A stretch of 64,000 nucleotides of DNA from Planococcus sp. CP5-4_YE (GTDB lineage Bacteria > Bacillota > Bacilli > Bacillales_A > Planococcaceae), in assembly GCF_019042655.1 (NCBI RefSeq), contig NZ_JAHPZO010000001.1, positions 398,550 through 462,549 of the forward strand. Direction: 5' to 3'. Below are positions 20,512 through 30,581 of the stretch, in pieces. Under the pieces are notes generated by a model that did no database searches, was not told where the DNA came from, and saw nothing but the letters and a program-made list of their open reading frames with translations. A program made the translations under genes and the position numbers. Numbering within the stretch: the stretch's first letter is position 1; the number at the start of each line of letters is the position of its first letter.

Positions 20512-21979
20512 CCGGTTTCACTCCTTTCAATCCGCGCAATCCGAAAATCAGCAGGAAACTGACCAAAGCGCAGAGAAATGCAATGCTGTAAACATTGCGC
20601 AGCCCGAAAGCCAAGGCTTCCTGCAACACCAGCTTATCGGCTTCCGGAAGCTGCAAGCGGCTATCGATGCTTAAAATTGAGTTGACGGATTCAAGCGATA
20701 AATTATTGCCCGAATCATCCAGACGGCTCAATAGCGAGCTATTTAATATGCTGCCGAGAAGCGCTACGCCGATTGTACTGCCAAGATTGCGCATAAACAT
20801 ATTCGAAGCAGTTGCCGCTCCCCGCTTGTCGTAAGACACTGCGGATTGGATCGAGACGATAAAGGCAGTACTGGTCAATCCCATACCGATACCCACGAAA
20901 AAACTCGACATCCCTGCCCACAGCGGCCCGAATCCGGGCTGCATCATGATAAACAACGCCGTTCCGAGCAAAAGGAACGATCCACCCAGAAGCGAAGTAC
21001 GGAAATAGCCGATACTGATCAAGAGCCTTCCAGATAGGACAGAAGCGATTGGCCATCCTATTGACATTGTCGTTAACGTGAATCCGGCGATGGCTGCTGG
21101 CTGCTCCATGACACCCGTTACATAGGCCGGAAGATAGCTGGAGATGCCGATCAAAATAATCCCAGTCGCAAGCGAAACCAAATTCGCATAAAGAATCGCA
21201 CGGTTTTGCCAAATTTCAAACGGCATCATTGGATCGCTCGACGCGCGCTCTGCTTTGATAAACCAAAACATGAACAAAGCGCCGATAGTGACGAGCAAAT
21301 AAGAAGGAGCCGAGAGCCAGCCAAAAGACACTCCCCCTTCGATAAGCAGATACAAAACGCTGCTAAGTGCAATCGTCAAAAACAAGGCACCACGGTAATC
21401 GACTTTAGCCCGCTCCATGCGCACCGGTTCTTTCAAATAGATCAGGATGCCAAGCAACGACAACATCCCGAGGGGCAAGTTAACCCAGAAAACATATTGC
21501 CAACCAATTGTCGCCACCAAAACACCGCCGATGGCAGGGCCGGCGATGGCCGAGATGCCCCACACGCTGGACAAATATCCTTGGATCTTTGCCCGTTCTT
21601 CAGGAGAATAAATATCCCCCACAATAGTCGACGCTATCGGCATGATAGCCCCCGCTCCCGCTCCTTGAATAAAACGGAAAGCGATTAATTGCTCCATCGA
21701 ATCCGCTAAACCGCAGAGTCCAGAGCCAATTAAAAACAACAGCATGCCAAAAGCAAAAATCGCTTTCCTGCCGACAAGATCCGCTAATTTCCCGTACAAC
21801 AGCACCGTCACCGTACTCATCAGCAAATAAGCGGAAAACACCCAACTGTATTTCGAAAACCCGCCGAGGTCTGCGGCAATGCTCGGCATTGCGGTCGAGA
21901 CAATGGTCGCTTCGACCGCAGCAACGAACATCGCCAACATGACTGCAATCAGGATGAGCGGGCGTTTTGTTTGTTCCAT
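20501..21979 (-). CDS. Drug:H+ antiporter of the DHA2 (QacA/EmrB) family
   Basis: A 492-residue, 14-helix MFS exporter. VEATIVSTAMPSIAADLGG (helix 1, D/E-containing), KLADLVGRK (motif A) and SAIAGPAIGGVL (motif C) are seen. Substrate unknown, probably toxic organic compounds. ATG 21979 has GAAGGAAT upstream; the frame is open six codons earlier. Its 3' end overlaps ccpC, whose ribosome site lies inside this gene, so the pair is cotranscribed. Confidence 0.87.
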   Translation of the reverse strand: MEQTKRPLILIAVMLAMFVAAVEATIVSTAMPSIAADLGGFSKYSWVFSAYLLMSTVTVLLYGKLADLVGRKAIFAFGMLLFLIGSGLCGLADSMEQLIAFRFIQGAGAGAIMPIASTIVGDIYSPEERAKIQGYLSSVWGISAIAGPAIGGVLVATIGWQYVFWVNLPLGMLSLLGILIYLKEPVRMERAKVDYRGALFLTIALSSVLYLLIEGGVSFGWLSAPSYLLVTIGALFMFWFIKAERASSDPMMPFEIWQNRAILYANLVSLATGIILIGISSYLPAYVTGVMEQPAAIAGFTLTTMSIGWPIASVLSGRLLISIGYFRTSLLGGSFLLLGTALFIMMQPGFGPLWAGMSSFFVGIGMGLTSTAFIVSIQSAVSYDKRGAATASNMFMRNLGSTIGVALLGSILNSSLLSRLDDSGNNLSLESVNSILSIDSRLQLPEADKLVLQEALAFGLRNVYSIAFLCALVSFLLIFGLRGLKGVKPDVK

Positions 21980-22003
21980 ATCGATTCCTTCTTTCAACCA
22001 GCA

Positions 22004-22035
22004 GAAAAAAAGGCCTCAATAGATGAGACCTTTTT
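22004..22035 (-). terminator. Terminator of cbpB
   Basis: AAAAAGGTCTCA and TGAGGCCTTTTTTT on the minus strand, one mismatch in the stem, then a long T-run. Confidence 0.8.
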
Positions 22036-22043
22036 CAGGGCAA

Positions 22044-22487
22044 TTATCGTTTGAACTGGTAAAGTTGTTTTTTCAATTGCTTCAAGACAATGCGTCTTGT
22101 CAAAATCCCCATGAACATTCCATCGTCATCCACTACACAAAGGAAATTCTGGTCGATCACCAGATCCAAAGCTCTTTGGAAGCGGTCATTCAAATGGATC
22201 AATGGCAGGTCAGTCTGCATAATCTCTTCGACTCGAATATTGCCTAGTTTCTCGTATTCTATATGGTCCATTCCAAGAATGGCATCTGTGATGCGCTGGG
22301 CATTAATCAAGCCGTGAAACCGGTACTTCGCATCCAAAACCGGGATGGCTGAATAGCCGGTCTTCGTCAAAACCAATAAAGCATGCTCTGCACTATTGCC
22401 GATTTGGACATGTGCTACTTTTTCGGACGAGATGACAAATTCTTCGATCGGGGTTTCAAGAAAATCTTTGCTCGGTAATGAAATCAT
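22044..22487 (-). CDS. cbpB: c-di-AMP-binding CBS-pair protein
   Basis: A 147-residue protein made of two CBS domains (about 8-70 and 82-140). It matches B. subtilis YkuL, now CbpB/DarB, in length and in segments such as KVAHVQIGN, HALLVLTKTGYSAIPVLD and TRRIVLKQL. DarB binds c-di-AMP and, when free, activates the (p)ppGpp synthetase Rel and pyruvate carboxylase. It sits upstream of the pump-ccpC genes, in the B. subtilis order. Cytosolic. Confidence 0.92.
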   Translation of the reverse strand: MISLPSKDFLETPIEEFVISSEKVAHVQIGNSAEHALLVLTKTGYSAIPVLDAKYRFHGLINAQRITDAILGMDHIEYEKLGNIRVEEIMQTDLPLIHLNDRFQRALDLVIDQNFLCVVDDDGMFMGILTRRIVLKQLKKQLYQFKR

Positions 22488-22520
22488 GTGCTCTACTCCT
22501 TTTGCATCGCATGGTCTGAT

Positions 22521-22587
22521 GCCAAAACACTTCGATTACATCATAACATAACACGATTCCCGAAACTATTTAATTGGGTGTTTTGGC
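22521..22587. repeat. 10-bp inverted repeat spanning the fadH-cbpB spacer
   Basis: GCCAAAACAC (22521-22530) and GTGTTTTGGC (22578-22587) are perfect inverted copies 47 nt apart. One arm abuts the fadH stop, the other lies 34 bp upstream of cbpB. They could be half-sites of a looping regulator or RNA secondary structure. Confidence 0.4.
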
Positions 22588-23355
22588 TTAAAAAGGGAAT
22601 TTATTTAACCACTGGCCACCGTCTAAGGTCACGATTTCCCCATTCATATAAGCCGCTTTCTCTGACATGATAAACGCTGCCAGCTCTGCCACTTCTTCCG
22701 GTTTTCCGAGCCGGCCTAAAGGGACAGATTTCAAGGTCCGCTGCATCGCTTCTTGAGACTCAAAGAGTTTATCTGCGCCCCCAGTGCGTTCGATCGGGCC
22801 AGGAGCAATCCCGTTGACACGAATGCCGTATTGCGTACCCCATTCAACTGCCAATGTACGAGTCAAAGACATGACCCCCGCTTTAGCGGCGGCGGAATGA
22901 GCTACCCCGGCTCCGGCATTCCAGGCATACGTTGCCAGCATATTAAGTATATTCCCCTTTGTGCCATTTTCAATCCAATAATTACCGACCGCATGAGAAC
23001 AGAAAAACGTCCCGTTCAAGACAATGTCAATAACAGAGCGCCATCCATTCGGCGATAATTTTTCAGCATGGACAATGAAATTACCTGCCGCATTATTGAC
23101 AAGACCGTCGATCCGTCCGAATTTCTCATGCGCGAAATTGACCATTGCCTTTGCATGTTCAGGTTCACGCACATCCATCTGGAATGCTTCCGCCTGTCCC
23201 CGCAGCCCAGATAACTTCGTCAATGACTCATTCAGTTTTTCCATATCCCGCCCCGTAATGATGACGTTCGCCCCTTCAGTTGCAAATTTTTCTGCCATAT
23301 GAAAGCCCATTCCACTGGAGCCTCCGGTCACGATTATTGTTTGTTCACTCAACAT
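22588..23355 (-). CDS. fadH: 2,4-dienoyl-CoA reductase, SDR family
   Basis: A 255-residue NADPH-dependent reductase used in beta-oxidation of unsaturated fatty acids. The cofactor motif TGGSSGMG is at 10-17, NNAAGNF follows, and the active-site region reads HSAAAKAGV: the usual SDR Tyr is His, as in peroxisomal-type 2,4-dienoyl-CoA reductases. It also carries VEWG and APGPIERTGG typical of this group. B. subtilis fadH (ykuF) is in the same neighbourhood. A generic SDR function is the fallback. Confidence 0.88.
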   Translation of the reverse strand: MLSEQTIIVTGGSSGMGFHMAEKFATEGANVIITGRDMEKLNESLTKLSGLRGQAEAFQMDVREPEHAKAMVNFAHEKFGRIDGLVNNAAGNFIVHAEKLSPNGWRSVIDIVLNGTFFCSHAVGNYWIENGTKGNILNMLATYAWNAGAGVAHSAAAKAGVMSLTRTLAVEWGTQYGIRVNGIAPGPIERTGGADKLFESQEAMQRTLKSVPLGRLGKPEEVAELAAFIMSEKAAYMNGEIVTLDGGQWLNKFPF

Positions 23356-23483
23356 TTCAACATCCCCTTTTTTTGAATCATTTTCAACAGCCTGGCACTG
23401 GATTCGGTTGATGTACAGTGACTGAAAATTTTGATATGATGATCAAAGACTGATCAATCCATTATTGCGAAAGGAATGAGCCC

Positions 23484-23945
23484 ATGTCCTTGACGAAGAA
23501 AGATTCTGAAATCGCCCAAGCTATTTTCACTGTCAACCGCCACGCTAAGACTGCTCCTGACAATCAGTTTCTGTATGCATTAAAAAAGCAAGCATTAAAT
23601 TTGATGATCCAACAAAAACGGGCGCAAAAGCTTGGCCTACACTTCAGTAAAAACCCCCGGAAAAGCCAACAACAATCCTCTGTCCTCGTGAAATGCGGAA
23701 ATTACTATTTCCATATGCTCCCCCAAAAGGAAGATTTCCATTCACTTGAGCATTTTGGAGACTTGGATGAATCCTATCGCAATCCGCCGAGCCGCATGAA
23801 CTTGAAGCATGCGAAAGAATTGCTTCAAAATTACACTGGGCTGGAGGCGCCGGAAAAAAAGCCTGCCATCTCGGCTTTTTCCAAACGCTACGAACCGAAA
23901 GAAATGAATCGTTTCTATTCACCGAAAAAGTCCTATTTTGATTGA
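23484..23945 (+). CDS. kre: YkyB/Kre family protein
   Basis: A 153-residue cytosolic protein of the YkyB family. Conserved segments are FTVNRHAKTA, KKLGLHFS-like KLGLHFSKNPRKSQQQSSVL, YYFHM and SYRNPPSRM. In B. subtilis ykyB (kre) acts in the feedback loop that controls competence factor ComK, apparently through mRNA stability. The same role here is inference. AAAGGAATG precedes the start. Confidence 0.87.
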   Translation: MSLTKKDSEIAQAIFTVNRHAKTAPDNQFLYALKKQALNLMIQQKRAQKLGLHFSKNPRKSQQQSSVLVKCGNYYFHMLPQKEDFHSLEHFGDLDESYRNPPSRMNLKHAKELLQNYTGLEAPEKKPAISAFSKRYEPKEMNRFYSPKKSYFD

Positions 23946-23946
23946 C

Positions 23947-23974
23947 CCGGCGGCCCTTTACTGCCGGTTTTTTT
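23947..23974 (+). terminator. Terminator of kre
   Basis: CCGGC/GCCGG stem with an 11-nt loop followed by TTTTTTT. Only the plus strand has the T-run. Confidence 0.7.
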
Positions 23975-23978
23975 CTGC

Positions 23979-24848
23979 TTATTTTTCCATAAAATCGAAA
24001 TGGCGGATTAATGCCTGAGTGCCAAGGTCCCCATCCCCTGCACGTTCCAATTCCTCATAAATCCCAAGCGATAATTTCAGGCCGGGAAGGTCCAAGCCCC
24101 ACCGCTCGGATTCCTCCACCGCTATTTTCATATCCTTGATGAAGTGCTTGACGTAAAATCCTGGACGGAAATCGCCTTCAATCATTTTCGGCGCTAAATT
24201 CGATAAAGACCAAGATCCGGCGGCACCCGCCGAAATAGAGCGCAATACGTTCTCTGGGTCGAGACCTGCTTTTTTCGCATATATAAGGGATTCACAGACG
24301 CCCAACATATTATTCGCGATATTGATCTGGTTGCACATCTTTGTATGCTGGCCGGAACCCGCCGGTCCTTGCAGAATAATATTGCCCGCAAACAAACGAA
24401 ATAGCGGAAGCAGTCGATTGAAAATGTCTTCTTCGCCCCCGACCATTACAGACAGCACTGCATTTTTGGCTCCGATGTCTCCTCCAGAGACCGGTGCATC
24501 CAGTGCATGTAAGCCTTTAGCCTGTGCAGCTTCAGAAATTTCCTGCGCCAGTTTTGGCTGGGAAGTGGTCAAATCGATGAGCACCGTTCCTTCGGCGGCA
24601 TTTGCCAGCAAGCCATTTTCCCCGAAATAGATTTCTTTCACATCCGTCGGATAACCGACCATCGTAAAGATCACTTCTGCATCTGCCGCCAGTTCCTTCG
24701 GGTTGTTTTTCCAGGATGCACCTTGTTCCAGCAAATCCTCAGCTTTCTTTGCAGTTCTGGTGAAAACAGAAAGTTCATGACCGCCTTCAAGCAGATGACG
24801 CCCAATGCTATTGCCCATGACCCCTGTACCGATAAATCCAATTTTCAT
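23979..24848 (-). CDS. ykwC: Beta-hydroxyacid dehydrogenase (3-hydroxyisobutyrate dehydrogenase family)
   Basis: A 289-residue NAD(P)-dependent oxidoreductase. GFIGTGVMG (4-12) is the cofactor motif, DAPVSGGDIGA is the substrate motif, GSGQHTKMCNQI carries the catalytic lysine (TKMCNQ), and the C-terminal helical domain is complete. ATG 24848 follows GAGGAGG; the frame opens 11 codons earlier. The exact substrate (3-hydroxyisobutyrate, glyoxylate, succinic semialdehyde or other) is not readable. ykwC is near kre in B. subtilis. Confidence 0.82.
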   Translation of the reverse strand: MKIGFIGTGVMGNSIGRHLLEGGHELSVFTRTAKKAEDLLEQGASWKNNPKELAADAEVIFTMVGYPTDVKEIYFGENGLLANAAEGTVLIDLTTSQPKLAQEISEAAQAKGLHALDAPVSGGDIGAKNAVLSVMVGGEEDIFNRLLPLFRLFAGNIILQGPAGSGQHTKMCNQINIANNMLGVCESLIYAKKAGLDPENVLRSISAGAAGSWSLSNLAPKMIEGDFRPGFYVKHFIKDMKIAVEESERWGLDLPGLKLSLGIYEELERAGDGDLGTQALIRHFDFMEK

Positions 24849-24915
24849 TTGATTGCCTCCTCTATAATTCCATAATAGCAAAAATCATCAGTCTATTCAC
24901 TCTTCTTTTTGGCAT

Positions 24916-24946
24916 AAAAAAAAGGCCGGTCCATTAAGGGCCGGCC
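24916..24946 (-). terminator. Strong terminator upstream of ykwC
   Basis: GGCCGGCCC and GGACCGGCC on the minus strand around a 5-nt loop, then a run of nine T. It lies 130 nt beyond the next minus-strand gene and 70 nt before ykwC, so it may end that gene's transcript or a short RNA of its own. Confidence 0.8.
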
Positions 24947-25040
24947 ACAAAAGGGGGAAATGAGAATGTTGCTGTGTTCAAGTATACTATGCCCCCTCTA
25001 AACCTAGACTAAACCTTTTTTCAAAAAAAATTCATGGCAC
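24947..25040 (-). ncRNA. Candidate small RNA with sigma-B-like promoter
   Basis: On the minus strand GTTTAG, 14 nt, GGGCAT resembles a sigma-B promoter (GTTTAA...GGGTAT). A transcript starting about 10 nt later would run only about 65-75 nt to the strong terminator at 24946-24916. No open reading frame of note lies in it. Alternatively a sigma-A TATACT overlaps. Low-confidence proposal. Confidence 0.3.
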
Positions 25041-25074
25041 GCTTGTAACTACTCAGTTACAGCAATATGCAAGC

Positions 25075-25263
25075 TTATTTAGACGGTTCTACCGTATATT
25101 CATATTGCGTTTTGCCATGATGGAAAGCCGTCCCCCTAAAATGTTTAAAATCTTCCCTTTCCGTTAGTATTCTGCGGAACTCAAGAAATTCTTCTTTCGG
25201 TATATCCAACGTGTCGATCTCGCCAACTTTCAATCGCTCCAGTTCATTCGCATAATCAGTCAT
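25075..25263 (-). CDS. Small conserved-looking protein of unknown function
   Basis: A 62-residue, mixed-charge, soluble protein (MTDYANELERLKVGEIDTLD...) with a good AAAGGAG site. I do not recognise a family. The central segment IPKEEFLEFRRILTERED looks like an amphipathic helix and the end TQYEYTVEPSK a strand. It is alone between the divergent CPBP gene and the hairpin at 24916-24946. Confidence 0.7.
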   Translation of the reverse strand: MTDYANELERLKVGEIDTLDIPKEEFLEFRRILTEREDFKHFRGTAFHHGKTQYEYTVEPSK

Positions 25264-25400
25264 GAAATGTTCTCCTTTCCTTTCGTGTTGTTAAAATCCT
25301 TCTGTTATAATACTATACGGACGAAACCATAGCCGTCCAGCCACATTGTGCTTTGTCCCTAACATGGGCAGCCTTTGTTGATTTTAGGAGGATTTTTTCT

Positions 25401-26015
25401 ATGTTTACTCTATTCAAGCGCCATACGCTAATTTGGCTATTGCCGCTTTCGCTATATTTGTATCATCTGGCATTCGAAAATACAGCCATCTTCTGGTATA
25501 TGTATACATTTGCCATTTTGGTGCTGATGTCAATCGCAATCGTCAATTATTCTGTATTCGACGAATTAAAAACCTGGAAATCATTAGTATACGGTTTGTT
25601 GTTCGGTAGCCTTATCTATACCGTCCTGGCATTCGGTTACCTAGTCCTTGATGTCCTTCCGGTTAATGTAGAAGGCCCGGTTTCTGCCCTTCAAACCTTA
25701 TTTGCCCCAACCAGCATTTGGCATTACCTATTGTTAATGTTCGTCATCGTTCCAGGTGAGGAACTTTTCTGGCGCGGCTTCATCCAACAACAATTGAAAA
25801 AATACATGAAGCTGCCGTTCGCCATTCTCGGTGCATCACTCTTATTCGGCATTGCGCTCGCCTTTAGCGGCTTTTGGCCGGGTATTGTGGCAGGCGTGGT
25901 AGCAGGCGCGTTGCTCGGCATCCTTTATGAATGGAAGCGCAGCATACCACTGTTGATTATTACTCATTTGGTTGTCTTGGTGCTCTTATTTATCGTCATG
26001 CCGCTGCCATTTTAG
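25401..26015 (+). CDS. CPBP-family intramembrane metalloprotease
   Basis: A 204-residue protein with six or seven hydrophobic helices. The CPBP (Abi/Rce1-like) motif EELFWRG (Glu120, Glu121, Arg125) and the later membrane His188 are present. Relatives cleave prenylated proteins or peptides, or confer bacteriocin self-immunity; the substrate here is unknown. ATG 25401 follows AGGAGGA; the frame is open 16 codons upstream without support. Single gene. Confidence 0.82.
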   Translation: MFTLFKRHTLIWLLPLSLYLYHLAFENTAIFWYMYTFAILVLMSIAIVNYSVFDELKTWKSLVYGLLFGSLIYTVLAFGYLVLDVLPVNVEGPVSALQTLFAPTSIWHYLLLMFVIVPGEELFWRGFIQQQLKKYMKLPFAILGASLLFGIALAFSGFWPGIVAGVVAGALLGILYEWKRSIPLLIITHLVVLVLLFIVMPLPF

Positions 26016-26068
26016 AATAAATGGCGGCTTCATCCAAATGTCCCGAACGATCGAACATATTGCAGAAA

Positions 26069-26101
26069 TAAAAAGATCCTCCATAGCGGAGGATCTTTTT
26101 T
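26069..26101. terminator. Bidirectional terminator, CPBP gene and marR gene
   Basis: AGATCCTCC/GGAGGATCT 9-bp stem with A and T runs on either side; the genes converge here. Confidence 0.9.
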
Positions 26102-26543
26102 AATAGGACAAATCTTTGATCGACAAGCCGATTTTCTTCATCAATTCGATAGCCTGCTCTTTTTCATCCGAAGATAAAGCAGCCGTCAGTTCATGAATTT
26201 TTTGTTCGTGCGCCGGGAAGATGTCTGCCATAAAGGCTTCCCCGTCTTCCGTAATTTCCGCATAGGTGATGCGGCGGTCAGTCGGGCAATTGACACGCGT
26301 GATAAACCCGCGCTTCTCCAACTTGTCGATGACATAGGTGATCGATCCGCTGGCAAGTAAAATTTTACCGCCGATTTTCTGCAACGGCTGCCGCCCTTTA
26401 TGATAGAGCAGCTCCAACACCGCAAATTCTGTTGGATTAACGCCGTTTTCCTGGAAAAATTGGTTGGTTTGTTCTGAAATCGCTTTATGTGCACGGGACA
26501 AAACGATAAACAGTTTCAATGACTGTTTGATGTCTTCATTCAT
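26100..26543 (-). CDS. MarR-family transcriptional regulator (MhqR-like)
   Basis: A 147-residue winged-helix dimer. NPTEFAVLELLYHKG, LQKIGGKILLASGSITYVIDKLEKRGF (recognition helix) and DRRITYAEIT (wing) are typical. Segments resemble the Bacillus MhqR/YkvE group, which senses quinones and regulates detoxification genes, but that assignment is tentative. No target gene is adjacent on its own strand. Two cysteines at most (one at about residue 94) could act as a redox sensor. Confidence 0.83.
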   Translation of the reverse strand: MNEDIKQSLKLFIVLSRAHKAISEQTNQFFQENGVNPTEFAVLELLYHKGRQPLQKIGGKILLASGSITYVIDKLEKRGFITRVNCPTDRRITYAEITEDGEAFMADIFPAHEQKIHELTAALSSDEKEQAIELMKKIGLSIKDLSY

Positions 26544-26624
26544 TTTCGTTCACTCATTTCCGCTATGATTACTCGATTATTTCAATTATATCCCTTTGAC
26601 AGCCGAATAGCACGTGCAGTCGAC

Positions 26625-27974
26625 TTATCCGATAATCACGCGTTCTTTCGGATAATGGAATTTCGTCGGATCCGTCTTGCCGCCGATGGTGAACAAGAAG
26701 GAAATCAAGCCGACTCGCCCGATGAACATCAGGACCATGACGATTACTTTGCCGATCGAGGATAATTCACTCGTCAGTCCGAGCGACATGCCGCATGTGC
26801 CGAATGCTGAGGTGATCTCAAAGAGAATTTCCACGATGGATGCGTTCGGTTCAGTGATGATCAACAGCATCGTCGCGACGATGACCATTGTGCCTGCAAG
26901 GAACAGGACCGCAAATGACCGGAACACATCAATCAACTCGATTTCACGGTTGAAAATCTGGATCGTGTTCTTGCCTCTCGCAAAATTAATCAAAAACAGG
27001 ATAGCGATTGCAAACGTGGTCGTCCGGATACCACCTCCTGCAGAACTTGGCGAGGCTCCGATGAACATAAGCGCACTCATGAATACATTGGTCGCGTCGC
27101 TGAACTGGGTGATATCGATGGTGACCAACCCGCCGGAGCGAGATGACACAGAATGGAACAGGGCCCCGAAAAAGGTCTGATGCCACGACATCCCCTTAAA
27201 GGCATTGACCGACTCCAAAATCAAGATCCCGACCGTGCCGACGACCAACAACATGCCGAAGATGCTCGTCGTAATCTTGGTGAACAGCGAGAACCGGAAA
27301 TTTTTTGTCTCGTTCGACAAAAACTCTTTCAACTCAATCAATACCGGAAAACCGATCGCACCAAGGATAATCAGCAGCATATTGACGATCTGGACAAAAT
27401 AGTCATCAACATAAGGCTGCAGGGATGCTCCCGTGATATCGAATCCACCATTAGTCGTGGCCGTGACCGATCCGAAAACGCCGTGCAACAGAGCTTCGCT
27501 GAAACTATAGAAGTACTGCGTGAAATAGACGGTCAATATGAGTGCGCCAATCGCTTCGATCAACAACAGGATCTTGACGATTTCAGTGATCAATTTAACG
27601 ACTCCGGACATGCTCGATTGGTTATGGTCGACCATGATCAATTGGCGCTCTCTCAGCCCGATCCGTTTACCGAGCAGAATCCAGAAGAATGTCCCAATCG
27701 ACATGATGCCGATGCCCCCGAATTGAAGGATGACCATCAATACAATAATTCCAAACACCGATAATGTCTGTGACACATCTATGACGGTCAGGCCGGTGAC
27801 GCTGACGGCGCTGACGGCGGTAAATAGAGTATCGATATAGGTCATGCTCACCCCAGGTTGCAAAACACCTGGAAGCCTTAGGAGCAAAAAGGAAAAAGCA
27901 ATCGCTACGAAATAATACGCCACGATTGCCTGTGCAGGTGTAAGATTTCGGACACGTTGAAATGATTTATTCAT
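26625..27974 (-). CDS. ktrD: KtrB/KtrD-type potassium channel subunit (TrkH family)
   Basis: A 449-residue membrane protein with the four membrane-pore-membrane repeats of the Trk/Ktr/HKT superfamily; filter-like glycines occur in TLFTAVSAVSVTGLT, ATTNGGFD, SVSSRSGGL and FGTCGMSLG. It conducts K+ (with Na+) and is gated by a KtrC/KtrA ring, here plausibly the product at 10646-11305. ATG 27974 gives the normal length; the frame is open 37 codons upstream but that part is not conserved in character. ktrD is near sigI in B. subtilis. Confidence 0.9.
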   Translation of the reverse strand: MNKSFQRVRNLTPAQAIVAYYFVAIAFSFLLLRLPGVLQPGVSMTYIDTLFTAVSAVSVTGLTVIDVSQTLSVFGIIVLMVILQFGGIGIMSIGTFFWILLGKRIGLRERQLIMVDHNQSSMSGVVKLITEIVKILLLIEAIGALILTVYFTQYFYSFSEALLHGVFGSVTATTNGGFDITGASLQPYVDDYFVQIVNMLLIILGAIGFPVLIELKEFLSNETKNFRFSLFTKITTSIFGMLLVVGTVGILILESVNAFKGMSWHQTFFGALFHSVSSRSGGLVTIDITQFSDATNVFMSALMFIGASPSSAGGGIRTTTFAIAILFLINFARGKNTIQIFNREIELIDVFRSFAVLFLAGTMVIVATMLLIITEPNASIVEILFEITSAFGTCGMSLGLTSELSSIGKVIVMVLMFIGRVGLISFLFTIGGKTDPTKFHYPKERVIIG

Positions 27975-28123
27975 AGACGTAAAATTCCCTTCCGCAACTG
28001 ACTCTCTTCCCATTCTATGTAAAGTACCGTGAAAAGAAAAGGGCTTTTTTGTAAAGCACAGTCCACTATCACTATTCTGATGCAAAAGATCACTTTTTTG
28101 CTGTCTTATTTTCCACTGACACA

Positions 28124-28181
28124 GAATAAGCGCTTATTCCTTTAGGCTACGCCGCTGAATGCGGATCTGAAGGAATAAGCG
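28124..28181. repeat. Nested palindrome/hairpin downstream of rsgI
   Basis: CGCTTATTCCTT (28131-28142) and AAGGAATAAGCG (28170-28181) are perfect 12-bp arms. The interior contains a second small stem (CCGC/GCGG), and GAATAAGCGCTTATTC at 28124-28139 is itself a palindrome. No T-run follows on either strand, so it is not a simple terminator. It resembles a REP-like element. Confidence 0.65.
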
Positions 28182-28197
28182 TCATTCATGGAAGGCA

Positions 28198-29666
<1,469 letters not shown>

Positions 29667-29667
<1 letters not shown>

Positions 29668-30413
29668 CAGTTCAACCGCTCCTTTAAATAATCTTTTAAA
29701 TAATGCAATTCGCTCATCATTAATAATGCCATTGCAATTATGTATTTCCGGTTCCTCTCAATGGTTTTTCTTGAGACCTGGACAAGTTCCTCAATAGGCT
29801 TGACCGGAAGTTTTTTCTTATCAAGCAAGAAGTGTTTGTATTCATCCGTTTCCGCTACCAATTGCGCGATTTGGATTGCATTTCTCCTGGCATCTTCATG
29901 TGCAGGAGAAACTTTGGCGATCATTTGGAAAGTTAAGCCGAACTCTGAGAGAATTTCTTCGAATTGGGCAATCTCTTCACGCCGTTTGGCAACCTGTTCC
30001 TGTGCCGAATGGAAAGCCGATGATGCCCGGTCGCCGATATGGTTATGATGGTCTTCATTCGGGGAGGCTGTGAAATCGTGGCTGAATTCCAGCCGTTTAC
30101 TTTCTTTCCGGATATGGTCGATTACTCTGCGCCTGATTACCATATGCGCAAAAGTCAAAAACGATGCATCATGTCCCTCGCGGTAATGGCGTATTGCTTC
30201 ATGAAATGCCAAGAGTGCGATGCTGAATTCATCCTGATTATCATCGATGAATCGCTTGCATACTTGTGCGGCGGTTTTTTTCACGAACGGGATATGCGAA
30301 GAAATCAATTGTTCTTCGGCGTCTTCATCGCCTTGTTGTGCGAGTTTCACCAATGTTTCAGCGGGCATTTCTGCTCCATATCCAAACAAACCGCCCAAAG
30401 CAGTCAATAGCAT
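29667..30413 (-). CDS. sigI: RNA polymerase sigma factor SigI
   Basis: A 248-residue sigma factor. VCKRFIDDNQDEFSIALLAFHEAI (region 2), IRRRVIDHIRKE, and the conserved C-terminal LPVKPIEELVQVSRKTIERNRKYIIAMALL (SigI-specific DNA-binding part) match B. subtilis SigI closely. SigI directs heat-shock and cell-wall genes and is held by RsgI, encoded next. ATG 30413 is chosen behind GGGGTGAG; a GTG three codons upstream is possible. A usual autoregulatory SigI promoter was not found. Confidence 0.93.
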
Positions 30414-30540
30414 GCAACTCACCCCATTTCAATTCCTATTTCTCTATTGTAGCTTTCAGACCAGGAATTTGGAAGATTGAGGGGGGCTGCTACGTATTAC
30501 ATTCGTGTAACAGTGAGTGTTTTTGTCCGTCTATTGGAAT

Positions 30541-30581
30541 ATCAAAAATAGCCTTATGGCAAAAATTCTCCACAAGGCTAT
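30541..30581 (-). terminator. Terminator of terC
   Basis: ATAGCCTTGTGG and CCATAAGGCTAT pair over 12 bp with one G-U wobble around a 14-nt loop; TTTTTG follows on the minus strand. Confidence 0.8.

Noticed and set aside
22588..23355. fadH as an inactive SDR because the catalytic Tyr is replaced by His
   Set aside because: The same HxxAAK arrangement occurs in peroxisomal 2,4-dienoyl-CoA reductases, so the change is a family trait.
24957..25002. Tiny plus-strand frame beginning MRMLLCSSILCPL after AAGGGGG
   Set aside because: Thirteen codons, no plus-strand promoter or terminator, and the strong terminator next to it is oriented for the minus strand.
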